Origin: Chitinophagaceae bacterium
GTDB taxonomy: Bacteria > Bacteroidota > Bacteroidia > Chitinophagales > Chitinophagaceae
Assembly: GCA_004028795.1 (NCBI GenBank)
Contig: SAIW01000008.1
Span: forward strand, 186,001 to 250,000
Length of the DNA: 64,000 bases
Direction: 5' to 3'
Made by a program: the position numbers and the translations under genes. The notes under the pieces are model-generated. The model was not told the origin of the DNA, did no database searches, and was given only the letters and a program-made list of their open reading frames with translations. Positions 49,680 through 58,836 of the stretch are shown here, in pieces (position 1 is the first letter of the stretch; the number at the start of each line of letters is the position of its first letter).

Positions 49680-50603
49680 TTATTCTTTTTCTAAATGGTA
49701 TTCTTTTTCCAAAAAATTAATTAATGTATTAGAGTACTTAGAATAAACTTTCAGCATATAAAAATAATTCTCTAATACACTTGACTGAAAAGCAACATTA
49801 GCTCCAAACTTTATGATTTTCTCCTTGTCGTTAGTCAGATATTTTAATGCCGGATTATTATACACTTCACTAGATTTAATCCATTGTTTATTTTTTATGT
49901 AATACGATATATTGAATATTGAAAATTCTTCTTTGGTATTTTCCAACGATAGTTTACCAACTACATCAAGCTGCCCATCACATTTAGTTATGATATTGTC
50001 TAATTTATTTAAACTATCCACCACATTTAATCTCTGAATTAAACGCATATTACCACCTTTTTTTAGTTGGGTTAAAACATTACGGTTAAATATCATAGGT
50101 GTATAGCTTTCTATATAATTACCCAAATAATATGTTTTTTGAATTGCTTCTCGCGAAGCATCTCCGCTAAGAAAATACAAAGCAAGCGAATCTAGTTTCT
50201 GAACACGTATAGAGTCTTTAAAAACTTTTGCGAGTTGAACAGAGTCTGCTCTCAATTCCTTTAACATAGAAGCAATGTATTCTTTTTCTCTTTTTGTATC
50301 TGAAATATGCTCTCTAATTTGTTCAGCAAAAAAGCCCATTGTTACTGCAATAAAAATCATTAAACCTTCTAACAAATATTCTTTGAAAGATTTTTTTTCT
50401 ACATGCGGGTGATGATGTACTTCCATGGTTTCGGTTGCTGGTTTCAGGTTTAAGGTTTCAGGTTGTTCCTCTGTGCTTTGGTTCGTATCGACACGAGCCA
50501 TGACTTCTTTATCTTTTGTGGACGATTGAACATTGACTGTGGACTGTTCTCCACTGTCATCAGTCATCTTTAAACTGTCATCTATATTTTGTTCTTCATT
50601 CAT
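49680..50603 (-). CDS. Membrane protein of unknown function, HHHPHVEKK type (paralogue 2)
   Basis: 307 residues. Core identical in layout to 22843-23724: EVHHHPHVEKKSFKEYLLEG, membrane helix LMIFIAVTMGFFAEQI, then REKEYIASMLKELRADS, FNRNVLTQLKKGGNMRLIQ and a C-terminal KYSNTLINFLEKEYHLEKE. The first about 60 residues come from a period-7 array, longer than in paralogue 1 and including a hairpin-coded MARVDTNQ segment. ATG before EVHHH is an alternative start. No miniprotein follows. Function unknown. Confidence 0.65.
   Translation of the reverse strand: MNEEQNIDDSLKMTDDSGEQSTVNVQSSTKDKEVMARVDTNQSTEEQPETLNLKPATETMEVHHHPHVEKKSFKEYLLEGLMIFIAVTMGFFAEQIREHISDTKREKEYIASMLKELRADSVQLAKVFKDSIRVQKLDSLALYFLSGDASREAIQKTYYLGNYIESYTPMIFNRNVLTQLKKGGNMRLIQRLNVVDSLNKLDNIITKCDGQLDVVGKLSLENTKEEFSIFNISYYIKNKQWIKSSEVYNNPALKYLTNDKEKIIKFGANVAFQSSVLENYFYMLKVYSKYSNTLINFLEKEYHLEKE
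50432..50585 (-). repeat. Period-7 array over the N-terminus of paralogue 2
   Basis: About 22 units of 7 bases on the minus strand: early units resemble ACAGATG, late ones GAAACCT. A GGTTCGT/ACGAGCC hairpin near 50480-50500 interrupts the pattern. Unit number and internal sequence differ from paralogue 1, while both ends match. Confidence 0.65.
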
Positions 50604-50614
50604 AATTCAATTTA

Positions 50615-51790
50615 TTATTTATACTCCATCTCCGGATGTCTTTCAAACGGGTTTTTGCTTTCATCGAATATATAACGATAAGTTATCATTCTTCTACTTT
50701 GTTCTGCACCAAGGCTTTTATAAATATTAATCATCTTCGGGTTCCAATCTCCTGCCCAACCCATTTCATAATTATCATACCAGCCTTTGCCTTGTAATAA
50801 GAGCCCGCATTCATAAATCATAAAGCTATCAATTCCTAATGCCTGATACTTTGGTACTACGCCAAATGCAAGCCCGGTAAGCCTTTTGCACTGCCCTGTT
50901 TTTTTCATCCATAATAAATGCAGCTTTTGTAATAAGCCAAACTTTCCGTTAAAATGTTTGAAATATTGGTTTACATCGGGAATATTAATAAACATAGCAA
51001 TGGGTTCTTCTTTGTAATAGGCAAACCATATAACACGTTCATCCATTACAGGTTTCATGGTCTTAAATAACTTTACAACCTGCTCTTTGGTTATTTCTTT
51101 GTTCTCGCCATGTTGTGCCCATGCTGCATTATAAACGGTGGCAAAATCCTGAGCATGTTTTTCTAAATCTTTCAGCTGAATATGTTTGGCTTCATAACCG
51201 GGCTTTGCTTTAAACTTAGCATGCCTTTCAGGAAAGCGGGCAGGTAAAGGTGCATCCACTTTCATGGCATAGAAATATTGATTGTAATAGTTTTTAAAGC
51301 CATAACCATCAAACAGTTTTTCGTAATAAGAAGGGTTAAAACTCATGCCATATACAGGTTCCTCATCAAAGCCTTCCACTAGTAAACCCCAGTTTTTATC
51401 GCGGTCACCAAAATTTATAGGGCCATCCATTGCTTCCATTCCTTTGCTTTGCAACCAGTTTTTTGCAGTATCAAATAGTAAGTCAGCTGCTGTTTGGCTA
51501 TCAATACAATCAAAATAACCGATACCGCCTGTTGCAAATTCAGTTCCCTTATTAACGTACTTGCTATTGGTAAAAGCAGCAATTCTGCCAATCAGTTTTC
51601 CGTCATCATTTTTTAATATCCATCTTATCGCTTCACCGTATTTAAAATTTTTATTTTTTGTTGCATCAAAAACAGCATTCACTTCATTATCTAATTGTCT
51701 TATGTATTTAGGATTATGCTTATTCATTAAAGCATTTATTGCTAAAAAATCTTTGGCAGTAGCAGCGTTGTTAACTTCAATTATCTTCAT
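50615..51790 (-). CDS. GNAT-like N-acetyltransferase family protein (about 390 residues)
   Basis: 391 residues. The N-terminal half carries RWILKNDDGKLIGRIAAFTN and a GIGYFDCIDSQTAADLLFDTAKNWLQSKGMEAMDGPINFGDRDKNWGLL stretch typical of this large GNAT-like group; the C-terminal half has LAFGVVPKYQALGIDSFMIYECGLLLQGKGWYDNYEMGWAGDWN, like the acetyl-CoA binding V/I-x-P-x-Y-x-x-x-G segment. Substrate unknown. Eleven bases upstream of paralogue 2 on the same strand. Confidence 0.75.
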   Translation of the reverse strand: MKIIEVNNAATAKDFLAINALMNKHNPKYIRQLDNEVNAVFDATKNKNFKYGEAIRWILKNDDGKLIGRIAAFTNSKYVNKGTEFATGGIGYFDCIDSQTAADLLFDTAKNWLQSKGMEAMDGPINFGDRDKNWGLLVEGFDEEPVYGMSFNPSYYEKLFDGYGFKNYYNQYFYAMKVDAPLPARFPERHAKFKAKPGYEAKHIQLKDLEKHAQDFATVYNAAWAQHGENKEITKEQVVKLFKTMKPVMDERVIWFAYYKEEPIAMFINIPDVNQYFKHFNGKFGLLQKLHLLWMKKTGQCKRLTGLAFGVVPKYQALGIDSFMIYECGLLLQGKGWYDNYEMGWAGDWNPKMINIYKSLGAEQSRRMITYRYIFDESKNPFERHPEMEYK

Positions 51791-51867
51791 AACAACGAAT
51801 GTAATAATTGTAAACAGAATTTTTAAAACAACAATAGCTTTTACATTACATTCGCCGCAATACAGCT

Positions 51868-53307
51868 ATGGAAACAATTGTACAAGGCATTGCCATTTTG
51901 TTTGAAAGTTGGAAAAAGGAAAAACCAACACGAATTGAAAAATTACCTCAAAGCGGCAGCGACAGAATATACTTTCGTATTTATTTTAATGAAGCAACTT
52001 TTATTGCCACTTACGGTTTGAATATTAAGGAGAATAATACCTTTATCAATTTCAGTAATCATTTTAAATCAAAAGCATTACCTGTTCCGCAAATTTTTTG
52101 TGTGAATGATGAACAAACGATTTATATACAGGAAGATTTAGGAACGGAAAGCCTGTTGAATAAATTAGAAACATTCGGTCATAAAGAATATGCTTACAGT
52201 CTTTTTCAGAAAAGCCTTACAGCCCTTGCCCGCATTCAGATTGAAGGAGATAAAGGTTTGAATTATAATTGGTGTTTAACAGCCAAAGAATTTGGCAAGC
52301 AAGCCATATTGAGCGATTTATTGTACTTCAAGTATTACTTCTTAGATACGTTGCAGTTGCCTTATGATAAGCAACAAATGTTGGACGATTTTGAAGCTTT
52401 AAGTACCTACTTAACTTTTACTGAGCATAAATATTTTATGTTCAGAGATTTTCAAAGCAGGAATATTATTATCAAAAACGATGAATGTTTTTTTATAGAT
52501 TATCAGGGTGGAATGAAAGGTGCTTTGCAATATGATGTTGCCAGTTTGTTGTGGCAGGCAAGAGCAGAATTAAGTGAAGAATGGAAAGATAATTTGCTGG
52601 CATATTATATTGATGAAGTAAGCAAATTGTTGCATAAGCCGGTTGACAGAATAACATTCATCAGTCAGTATAACGGTTATGTATTAATAAGATTATTGCA
52701 GGTGTTGGGTGCTTATGGTTTCAGAGGTTTATTTGAAAGAAAAGCCCAGTTTTTATCAAGCATTCCATTGGCATTGCGTAACCTGCAATTCTTTATGGAG
52801 AATAAACGTATAGGTATTGCTACACCTGAGTTTGACAGAATGCTGAAATTGATGGTAAGTAAAGAAATTGTTGAAAGATTTACATCAACACAGGCAAATG
52901 AGCAAACACCTTTGGTAATAACAGTTAACAGTTTCAGTTATAAAAAAGGTATTCCGAAAGATAGCTCAGATAATGGTGGCGGTTTTGTTTTTGATATGCG
53001 TGGCATATTAAACCCCGGAAGATTTGATGAGTATAAAAAGCTTAGCGGGAAAGATAAACCTGTGCAGGATTTTTTAGAACAACGTACAAAAATGAATGCA
53101 TTTTTAAACAGTGTTTGGGATTTAATAGATATTACTGTAGAAGATTATTTGCAAAGAGATTTCAGTAGTCTGCAAATAAATTTCGGTTGCACCGGTGGTC
53201 AACACAGAAGTGTATATGCAGCCGAACAAACAGCCAGACATTTAAGGAATAAGTATAAAGTGAAAGTAATTTTAACGCATACCAATCAGGAAAATTGGGT
53301 GAAATAA
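51868..53307 (+). CDS. AmgK-like cell-wall sugar kinase fused to a RapZ C-terminal domain
   Basis: 479 residues in two parts. Residues 1-325: aminoglycoside-phosphotransferase fold with AmgK-like motifs (IEKLPQSGSDRIYFRI, IYIQEDLG, FMFRDFQSRNIII as catalytic loop, FFIDYQGGMKGALQYDVASLLWQAR as metal loop). Residues about 345-475: RapZ-C domain with NSFSYKKGIP, FVFDMRGILNPGRFDEYKKLSGKD and FGCTGGQHRSVYAAE (439-453). In E. coli RapZ this domain senses GlcN6P. A MurU-like gene follows after four bases, so the pair probably recycles MurNAc or GlcNAc to a UDP-sugar. The Walker P-loop domain of full RapZ is absent. Confidence 0.9.
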   Translation: METIVQGIAILFESWKKEKPTRIEKLPQSGSDRIYFRIYFNEATFIATYGLNIKENNTFINFSNHFKSKALPVPQIFCVNDEQTIYIQEDLGTESLLNKLETFGHKEYAYSLFQKSLTALARIQIEGDKGLNYNWCLTAKEFGKQAILSDLLYFKYYFLDTLQLPYDKQQMLDDFEALSTYLTFTEHKYFMFRDFQSRNIIIKNDECFFIDYQGGMKGALQYDVASLLWQARAELSEEWKDNLLAYYIDEVSKLLHKPVDRITFISQYNGYVLIRLLQVLGAYGFRGLFERKAQFLSSIPLALRNLQFFMENKRIGIATPEFDRMLKLMVSKEIVERFTSTQANEQTPLVITVNSFSYKKGIPKDSSDNGGGFVFDMRGILNPGRFDEYKKLSGKDKPVQDFLEQRTKMNAFLNSVWDLIDITVEDYLQRDFSSLQINFGCTGGQHRSVYAAEQTARHLRNKYKVKVILTHTNQENWVK

Positions 53308-53311
53308 ATTC

Positions 53312-54034
53312 ATGAGCATGAAGGCAATGATTTTTGCAGCAGGGCTGGGCACAAGGCTGAAACCTTTTACAGATAAGCATCCCAAAGCCTTAGCTGTAGT
53401 AAATAACAAAACTTTATTGCAAAGAAATATTGAATACCTGCAACAATTCGGAATTAAAGAGGTAATTGTAAATGTGCATCATTTTGCAGAACAGATTATT
53501 CATACTATTGAAGAAAATAAAGGTTGGGGAAGTAATATTTCAATAAGCGATGAAACTGATGAAGTATTGGAAACAGGTGGCGGTTTACAAAAAGCAGCAT
53601 GGTATTTTGAAGGTGAAAATGATTTTGTAGTAATGAATGCCGACATACTAACGGATATGCATTTAGATGAAATGATACGACAACATCAGCATAATAAATG
53701 TTTAGCAACAATAGCAGTAAGTAATAGAACTTCATCACGCTATTTTTTGTTTAATGCCAACAATGAATTATGTGGATGGGAGAATGTAAAAACCAATGAG
53801 CAGAAAATTGTTCGTGCAACTGAAACGTTTACTCCTAAAGCATTTAGCGGTATACATGTAATTAATGCGTCTATATTTCAACTGATACAGCAACAGGGAA
53901 AATTCTCAATGGTTGATGTGTATTTAAGTGTAGCTTCAACACATAGTATATTTTCATACAACCATTCAGGCAGTAAACTTATTGATGTAGGTAAGCCTGA
54001 AAATATTGTAAAAGCAGCAACCCTATTTGTTTAG
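53312..54034 (+). CDS. MurU-like sugar-1-phosphate nucleotidyltransferase
   Basis: 240 residues. Nucleotidyltransferase signature MIFAAGLGTRLKPFTDKHPKALAVV with the Lys of the activating loop, ETGGGLQKAAWYF, and Asp in VVMNADILTDM. MurU makes UDP-MurNAc from MurNAc 1-phosphate; the same fold serves other sugars, but the AmgK-like partner upstream makes MurU the best guess. ATG 53312 chosen; ATG 53318 is equally possible. Confidence 0.85.
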   Translation: MSMKAMIFAAGLGTRLKPFTDKHPKALAVVNNKTLLQRNIEYLQQFGIKEVIVNVHHFAEQIIHTIEENKGWGSNISISDETDEVLETGGGLQKAAWYFEGENDFVVMNADILTDMHLDEMIRQHQHNKCLATIAVSNRTSSRYFLFNANNELCGWENVKTNEQKIVRATETFTPKAFSGIHVINASIFQLIQQQGKFSMVDVYLSVASTHSIFSYNHSGSKLIDVGKPENIVKAATLFV

Positions 54035-54038
54035 CCTG

Positions 54039-55220
54039 CTATACTCTTACATAAATTTTCTTCTTATCCATTACATATACAATGCTCCAGTAAAATGCAA
54101 TCATAACAAGAGCATATACCAAAGAACCAACGCGTAAATCGGAAGAAACATTTTTACATATATGCTCATAAAACCAGCCGAACGGAGAAGTATATGCAGG
54201 TGAGCCATCATGCTCTAAGCCATTATTTATTCTTATTAATCCTAACAATCTTGGCAAAAAACCGCTCAGTACAAATATGAATAAAGGGTTCTTGCCGAAT
54301 ACATCAAAAAATCGGCTCCACCAACCTTTACGTTCTTTAAACTCAATTAAGTAAATAAAAATACCTAAAACGGCTGTGGCAAGCCCGCTTGTGTACAATA
54401 CATAACTGCTCGTCCATATTTTTTTATTAATAGGAAAAACCATATCCCAACAATAACCTGCTGTCATTAAAACGGCTGCTGCCACAAAAAGATTACTCAG
54501 CATTTCATAAGTTTTGCCTTTTTGCTGTACATACGAACCAACAAAATAACCGAATACAACCTGTACGATAGCTGCAATAGTGCTGGCTAAACCTTCAGGA
54601 TCAAAGGCAACACCTTCACCATGATATACATGAGCTTCGCCAAAAAGTTTACTATCAACCTGTGTTCCGAAATAACCCTGTAAACTATATGGGTCTGCTG
54701 AATTGCCAAGCAGCCAGGTAATTAACCAGTAACCCAATAGTAAAATACAACTCATTAAATAAGCACCTTTTTGCTTTAAGTAATAAACTATTAATGATGC
54801 AAAAAAGTAACACAAAGCAATTCTCTGCAATACACCCATTACCCTTATACCTGTAACTGAGCCATCTTTTTTAAACCATGTCCACCCTTTAAATACCAGA
54901 TTACCGGCAACATCATATCTTACAAAAGGACTCCAGTTTAAAAATAAACCGATCAATACAATAAGAACAGTTCTTTTAATTACTTTTTTAAGAAAGAAAG
55001 CATCCCCTTCTTTTTCAAATTTCGGCATTACAAAACTCATAGCATTACCAACGGCAAATAAAAAGAAGGGGAATACTAAATCTGTTGGAGTACAACCATG
55101 CCATGCAGCATGCTCTAAAGGAGTAAAAATATGTTCCCACGAGCCGGGATTATTTACTAAAATCATTAAGGCAACGGTAGCCCCTCTGAATACATCTAAT
55201 GAATAGTAACGATTATTCAT
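54039..55220 (-). CDS. DUF5009/NagX-like membrane acyltransferase
   Basis: 393 residues from ATG 55220 (MNNRYYSLDVFRGATVALMILVNNPGSW). About ten membrane segments. Landmarks of the heparan-alpha-glucosaminide acetyltransferase (HGSNAT/NagX) family: SLDVFRGATVALMILVNNPG, CTPTDLVFPFFLFAVGNAM, RIMGVLQRIALCYF-like MGVLQRIALCYFFASL, and the C-terminal GKNPLFIFVLSGFLPRLLG. Such proteins acetylate amino sugars across a membrane; context with an AmgK/MurU pair suits cell-wall sugar metabolism. The 79 residues upstream are not part of the family. Confidence 0.85.
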   Translation of the reverse strand: MNNRYYSLDVFRGATVALMILVNNPGSWEHIFTPLEHAAWHGCTPTDLVFPFFLFAVGNAMSFVMPKFEKEGDAFFLKKVIKRTVLIVLIGLFLNWSPFVRYDVAGNLVFKGWTWFKKDGSVTGIRVMGVLQRIALCYFFASLIVYYLKQKGAYLMSCILLLGYWLITWLLGNSADPYSLQGYFGTQVDSKLFGEAHVYHGEGVAFDPEGLASTIAAIVQVVFGYFVGSYVQQKGKTYEMLSNLFVAAAVLMTAGYCWDMVFPINKKIWTSSYVLYTSGLATAVLGIFIYLIEFKERKGWWSRFFDVFGKNPLFIFVLSGFLPRLLGLIRINNGLEHDGSPAYTSPFGWFYEHICKNVSSDLRVGSLVYALVMIAFYWSIVYVMDKKKIYVRV

Positions 55221-55398
55221 TTTGGTAAATGTTTTCGGAAAGATAATCAATGAATAATGATGATGAAAATTTAAAACTGCCAAACAGTTAAAACAATAAA
55301 AGCCCTTATATTTGTTTCGGTCAAGTAACAAAGTTTTTGCTGGAAAATGTGGCTGATAGACGTTATGAAAATAATTACGCCCTGTTTTAATAATATCC

Positions 55399-55437
55399 AA
55401 TAAGGCATATCGCACTAATATGTGATGATGCCTTATT
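55399..55437 (+). promoter_or_regulatory. Long stem-loop in the leader of the exopolysaccharide operon
   Basis: AATAAGGCAT (55399-55408) pairs perfectly with ATGCCTTATT (55428-55437), and the interior ATC/CAC further pairs with GTG/GAT. It is followed by TTCTTAT. It lies 58 bases before the wza-like ATG and could be a terminator, an attenuator or an RNA-binding site. Confidence 0.5.
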
Positions 55438-55494
55438 TTCTTATAGGCTGTACTCAACCTGTGATTGAGCTGGCGAAGCTTTAAATTTTACACA

Positions 55495-56286
55495 ATGAAA
55501 ATATTTTTCCAAACAATTTTACTGGCTGTAATCCTTGTTTCTTGCAGTACACAGCGAAGAATCGATCACAACTTTACTTACTTTCAAAAGGGGCTTGACA
55601 GTATCGGGCAGTTAGCTTTAAAAGAACCGGTTATAAAACCTAACGATTTGGTTTCTATTCAGGTTTTCAGTAATTCATTAGACCAAACTCAGGCAAATAT
55701 TTATAATACTGCCAACGGTATTCAGGCAAATAATGCCAATTCTGCTCAAACAGGTGCAACAGTTGGTTTTTTAGTAGATGAAGAAGGCAATATTGCTTAC
55801 CCTACATTTGGTAAACTGCATATTGCTGGTTTTACCTTAAAGCAGTTAAATGATACATTAAGAAATCTTCTATCAGATTATGTAAAGGAGCCCTCTTTAA
55901 ATGTTCGTTTTTTAAATTATAAAATCAATGTTCTGGGGGAGGTGAGAAGTCCGGGTAGCAAATCATTTCTTAATCAAAGGGTTACCATATTAGACGCATT
56001 AAGTGTTTCCGGAGATTTGAGTGATCAGGGAAGAAGAGATAATATCTTGGTAATGCGGGAAGAAAACGGCACTATTAAAACCTATCAGGTTGATTTACGG
56101 AAAGCTGATTTTTTTACTTCACCAGCCTATCAACTTCAGCAGAATGATATAGTCTATGTAAGCCCGAATGAAGTAAAACTCAAATCAGTTAAAAGAAATC
56201 CGAATATTGACAGAGATTTGCAATTAACATTGGGTTTTCTCTCCTTATTCAGCGTTTTCTTAACATTATACAATGCGTTTAAATGA
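55495..56286 (+). CDS. Polysaccharide export lipoprotein, Wza-like
   Basis: 263 residues from ATG 55495. Lipoprotein signal with VSCS (Cys about 18). Poly_export and SLBB domains: LKEPVIKPNDLVSIQVFSNSLDQTQANIYN, GFLVDEEGNIAYPTFGKLHIAGFTLKQLNDTLRNLLSDYVKEPSLNVRFLNYKINVLGEVRSPGS. C-terminal hydrophobic segment (LTLGFLSLFSVFLTLYNAF). Exports polysaccharide across the outer membrane. Overlaps the Wzc-like gene by four bases. Confidence 0.9.
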   Translation: MKIFFQTILLAVILVSCSTQRRIDHNFTYFQKGLDSIGQLALKEPVIKPNDLVSIQVFSNSLDQTQANIYNTANGIQANNANSAQTGATVGFLVDEEGNIAYPTFGKLHIAGFTLKQLNDTLRNLLSDYVKEPSLNVRFLNYKINVLGEVRSPGSKSFLNQRVTILDALSVSGDLSDQGRRDNILVMREENGTIKTYQVDLRKADFFTSPAYQLQQNDIVYVSPNEVKLKSVKRNPNIDRDLQLTLGFLSLFSVFLTLYNAFK

Positions 56287-58826
56287 TAACAGAAAATAAC
56301 AACCCTTACACCAATTACAATAATTTTAATAATCAGAATGCCGGTTATCAATACCAGCATACCGGGTTTATTGGTGCACCGCAGCAGGAAAAAACTACCA
56401 AGTTTTCTATAAGGGAGTTGTTATTTAAATATCTGGCTTACCTGCCCTTATTTTTATTATCTATTGCTGTATTTACTGGGGGCGGCTATTTATACATACG
56501 TTATACGGTACCTAAATACAAGGCTGTTGCAAATATGTATATCAGAACAGGTGACGATGTAGTAACGAATAATTCGGGTGTAAACAATTCAGGTAATAAC
56601 GATTTTATATCTTCTGCATTATTCGGGGGTAAAAAAGTAAACATTGATAATGAAATAGAAAAAATAAAGTCGAAAGATTTTATTAAAAATGTAGTTATTA
56701 AACATGGCTTTAATATCAACTATTACAATGAGGGGAAAATAAAAAGGAGCGATATTTACAATACTGCTCCTTTTCAATTAATAGTATTAAATGCAACAGA
56801 TTCAACTTCGAGTTTTGCCTTTTATGTTAAAACCGTTACTCCTCAGACAGCCGTTATTTACTCATCTCAAAAAAACCCTTCTGCAGAGGCTTTAAATTAT
56901 AAATGGGGCGATACCATATTTTATAAAAACAATAGAATTGTATTAGAACCCAAGCAAAATAATAGGACCGTTGGTTTGGCAGATGACCCCTATTTTGCAC
57001 AATACAATACACCATTAGCTGAGGCTAACGATATTAAGGGTAGATTAACAGTGAGCCCTTATACCGGTAAAACAACCATTCTGCAATTCTCTTTGATTTG
57101 TGAAAATCCAAATGAGGGAGCAGATATAGTAAATGCATTGATTGAAGATTATGCTCAGAAAAATATAGATGATAAAAATATAGCTGCTCAAAAAACAATC
57201 AATTTCATTAACGACAGAGTTGAGTTTGTATCCAAAGAGTTTAACAATATTCTGGATGAAGATTTAGATTATAAAAAGCAGCAAAATATTTTTGATATCA
57301 GTAAAGAATCGGGCTTCTATCTCGAAAATACTTTTGCTAATGAAAAGCAGATACAGGAAATTGATCGTAATTTAATGACACTTTACCTTATTGAAAATTA
57401 CGTATCCAATAGCCATAATAAAGATAGTTTGGTACCTACTGCATTAGGTATTACAGATGTAACACTTCTTTCATTGGTTAGCAAGTACAATCAGGTGCAA
57501 TTAGAAAAGGCTCCGTTAACTAAAGAAGTGGTGCCGAAAAATAATCTACAATTGCGTAGCTTGGACGTACAGTTGACAGATATTCGCAAAAGTATCCTTG
57601 AGAGTATTAAAAATATACGAGCCGCTGTACAAACACAGAAAAACAATCTCTTAGGTAAAAACAGGGAATTCAGAAATTATTTGGCAGTTATACCGGAAAA
57701 ACAAAGAAAAATTAATGATTATACTCGTCAGGAAAATATTAAGAATCTCTTGTTGCAATTTTTAATGCAGAAAAGAGAAGAAACCGCAGTTGCTTCTTCT
57801 TCTACAGTTTCAGATTATCAGGCATTAGACAAAGCAGAAATAAACCTTAAACCTTTTGAACCTAATGTTGGAAGTATTAAAATGTTTTCTGTTGTCTTAG
57901 GCTTTTTATTACCGATTTTTATAGTTTATATATTAGATTTATTTAACGATAAATTGGTTGTACGAGAAGATATCACTCGCAAAACAACTATTCCGATTGT
58001 CGGCGAAATAAGCCATATAGACCGAAGTATGAATACCATTGTGGTGGGCCAGTCCAGAAATATGATTGCCGAACAATTCAGAATTCTGCGTACCAATATG
58101 CAGTTTCTTTTAAAAGGGAATACTGATAAAACGAAAATTTTTCTGGTTACTTCTTCCATCAGTGGAGAGGGTAAATCTTTCATCAGTATCAACCTTGCTT
58201 GTATATTATCGCTGTCCGGCAAAAAAGTAGCATTATTAGAATTTGATTTAAGAAAAATGCGTAGTGTAATTTACAATGGTGAAAGACAGAATAATAAAGG
58301 CATAACCAACTATCTCATCGGTCAAACCAACGATATTGATGAAATGATATCTACCGTAGATAAATTTCCGGAATTACATATTTACCGTTCAGGCCCCATA
58401 CCACCCAACCCTGCAGAGTTGGTTATGCATGAAAGAGTAAAGCAATTATTAGAAATATTAAAAGAAAAATATGATTATATTATAATAGATTCTGCACCAG
58501 TAGGTTTAGTGAGCGATTCTTTTGCTTTAACCAATTACTGCCATGTTACCCTTTATGTGTTGCGTCAACGTTATACCTTTAAAAAGCAAATTGAATTTGC
58601 AGATGATTTGCATACGCAGGGTAAGTTAGCTAACACAGCTATAGTGGTAAATGATGTAATTCTGGGCGGGAAGTATGGTTATTACGGTTATGGTTACGGT
58701 TATGGTTACGGTTATATTTACCGTTATGGCTTTGGGTATAAATATGGTTATGGTTATGGTAACTATGCTGGCAAATATTTTAAGAAAGGAGCGGAAGGGT
58801 ATTTTGATTTGCCAAAAAAGAAATAA
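56283..58826 (+). CDS. Exopolysaccharide chain-length/tyrosine autokinase, Wzc-like, with Tyr-Gly tail
   Basis: 847 residues. N-terminal Wzz region with a membrane helix (about 50-75), a long periplasmic coiled-coil part with HKDS and KNNLLGKNREFRN, a second membrane segment (VVLGFLLPIFIVYILDLF), and a bacterial tyrosine kinase domain: Walker A SGEGKS (627-632), Walker A' LLEFDLRKMRS, IIIDSAPVGLVSD. The tail (about 798-832) is an unusually regular Tyr-Gly alternation (GYGYGYGYG) coded by GGTTAY repeats, giving many possible phosphotyrosines. Controls polymer length with the Wza-like protein. Confidence 0.92.
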   Translation: MITENNNPYTNYNNFNNQNAGYQYQHTGFIGAPQQEKTTKFSIRELLFKYLAYLPLFLLSIAVFTGGGYLYIRYTVPKYKAVANMYIRTGDDVVTNNSGVNNSGNNDFISSALFGGKKVNIDNEIEKIKSKDFIKNVVIKHGFNINYYNEGKIKRSDIYNTAPFQLIVLNATDSTSSFAFYVKTVTPQTAVIYSSQKNPSAEALNYKWGDTIFYKNNRIVLEPKQNNRTVGLADDPYFAQYNTPLAEANDIKGRLTVSPYTGKTTILQFSLICENPNEGADIVNALIEDYAQKNIDDKNIAAQKTINFINDRVEFVSKEFNNILDEDLDYKKQQNIFDISKESGFYLENTFANEKQIQEIDRNLMTLYLIENYVSNSHNKDSLVPTALGITDVTLLSLVSKYNQVQLEKAPLTKEVVPKNNLQLRSLDVQLTDIRKSILESIKNIRAAVQTQKNNLLGKNREFRNYLAVIPEKQRKINDYTRQENIKNLLLQFLMQKREETAVASSSTVSDYQALDKAEINLKPFEPNVGSIKMFSVVLGFLLPIFIVYILDLFNDKLVVREDITRKTTIPIVGEISHIDRSMNTIVVGQSRNMIAEQFRILRTNMQFLLKGNTDKTKIFLVTSSISGEGKSFISINLACILSLSGKKVALLEFDLRKMRSVIYNGERQNNKGITNYLIGQTNDIDEMISTVDKFPELHIYRSGPIPPNPAELVMHERVKQLLEILKEKYDYIIIDSAPVGLVSDSFALTNYCHVTLYVLRQRYTFKKQIEFADDLHTQGKLANTAIVVNDVILGGKYGYYGYGYGYGYGYIYRYGFGYKYGYGYGNYAGKYFKKGAEGYFDLPKKK

Positions 58827-58836
58827 AAACTTTAAA

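Noticed and set aside
55221-55457. 79-residue N-terminal extension of the DUF5009 protein
   Set aside because: The family starts at the MNNRYYSLDVFRG membrane segment; the extension is His-rich noise overlapping the exopolysaccharide leader hairpin.
58674-58780. Tandem GGTTAY repeats considered as CRISPR or satellite DNA
   Set aside because: They are a codon-level Tyr-Gly repeat in the Wzc tail, in frame, with no spacers.
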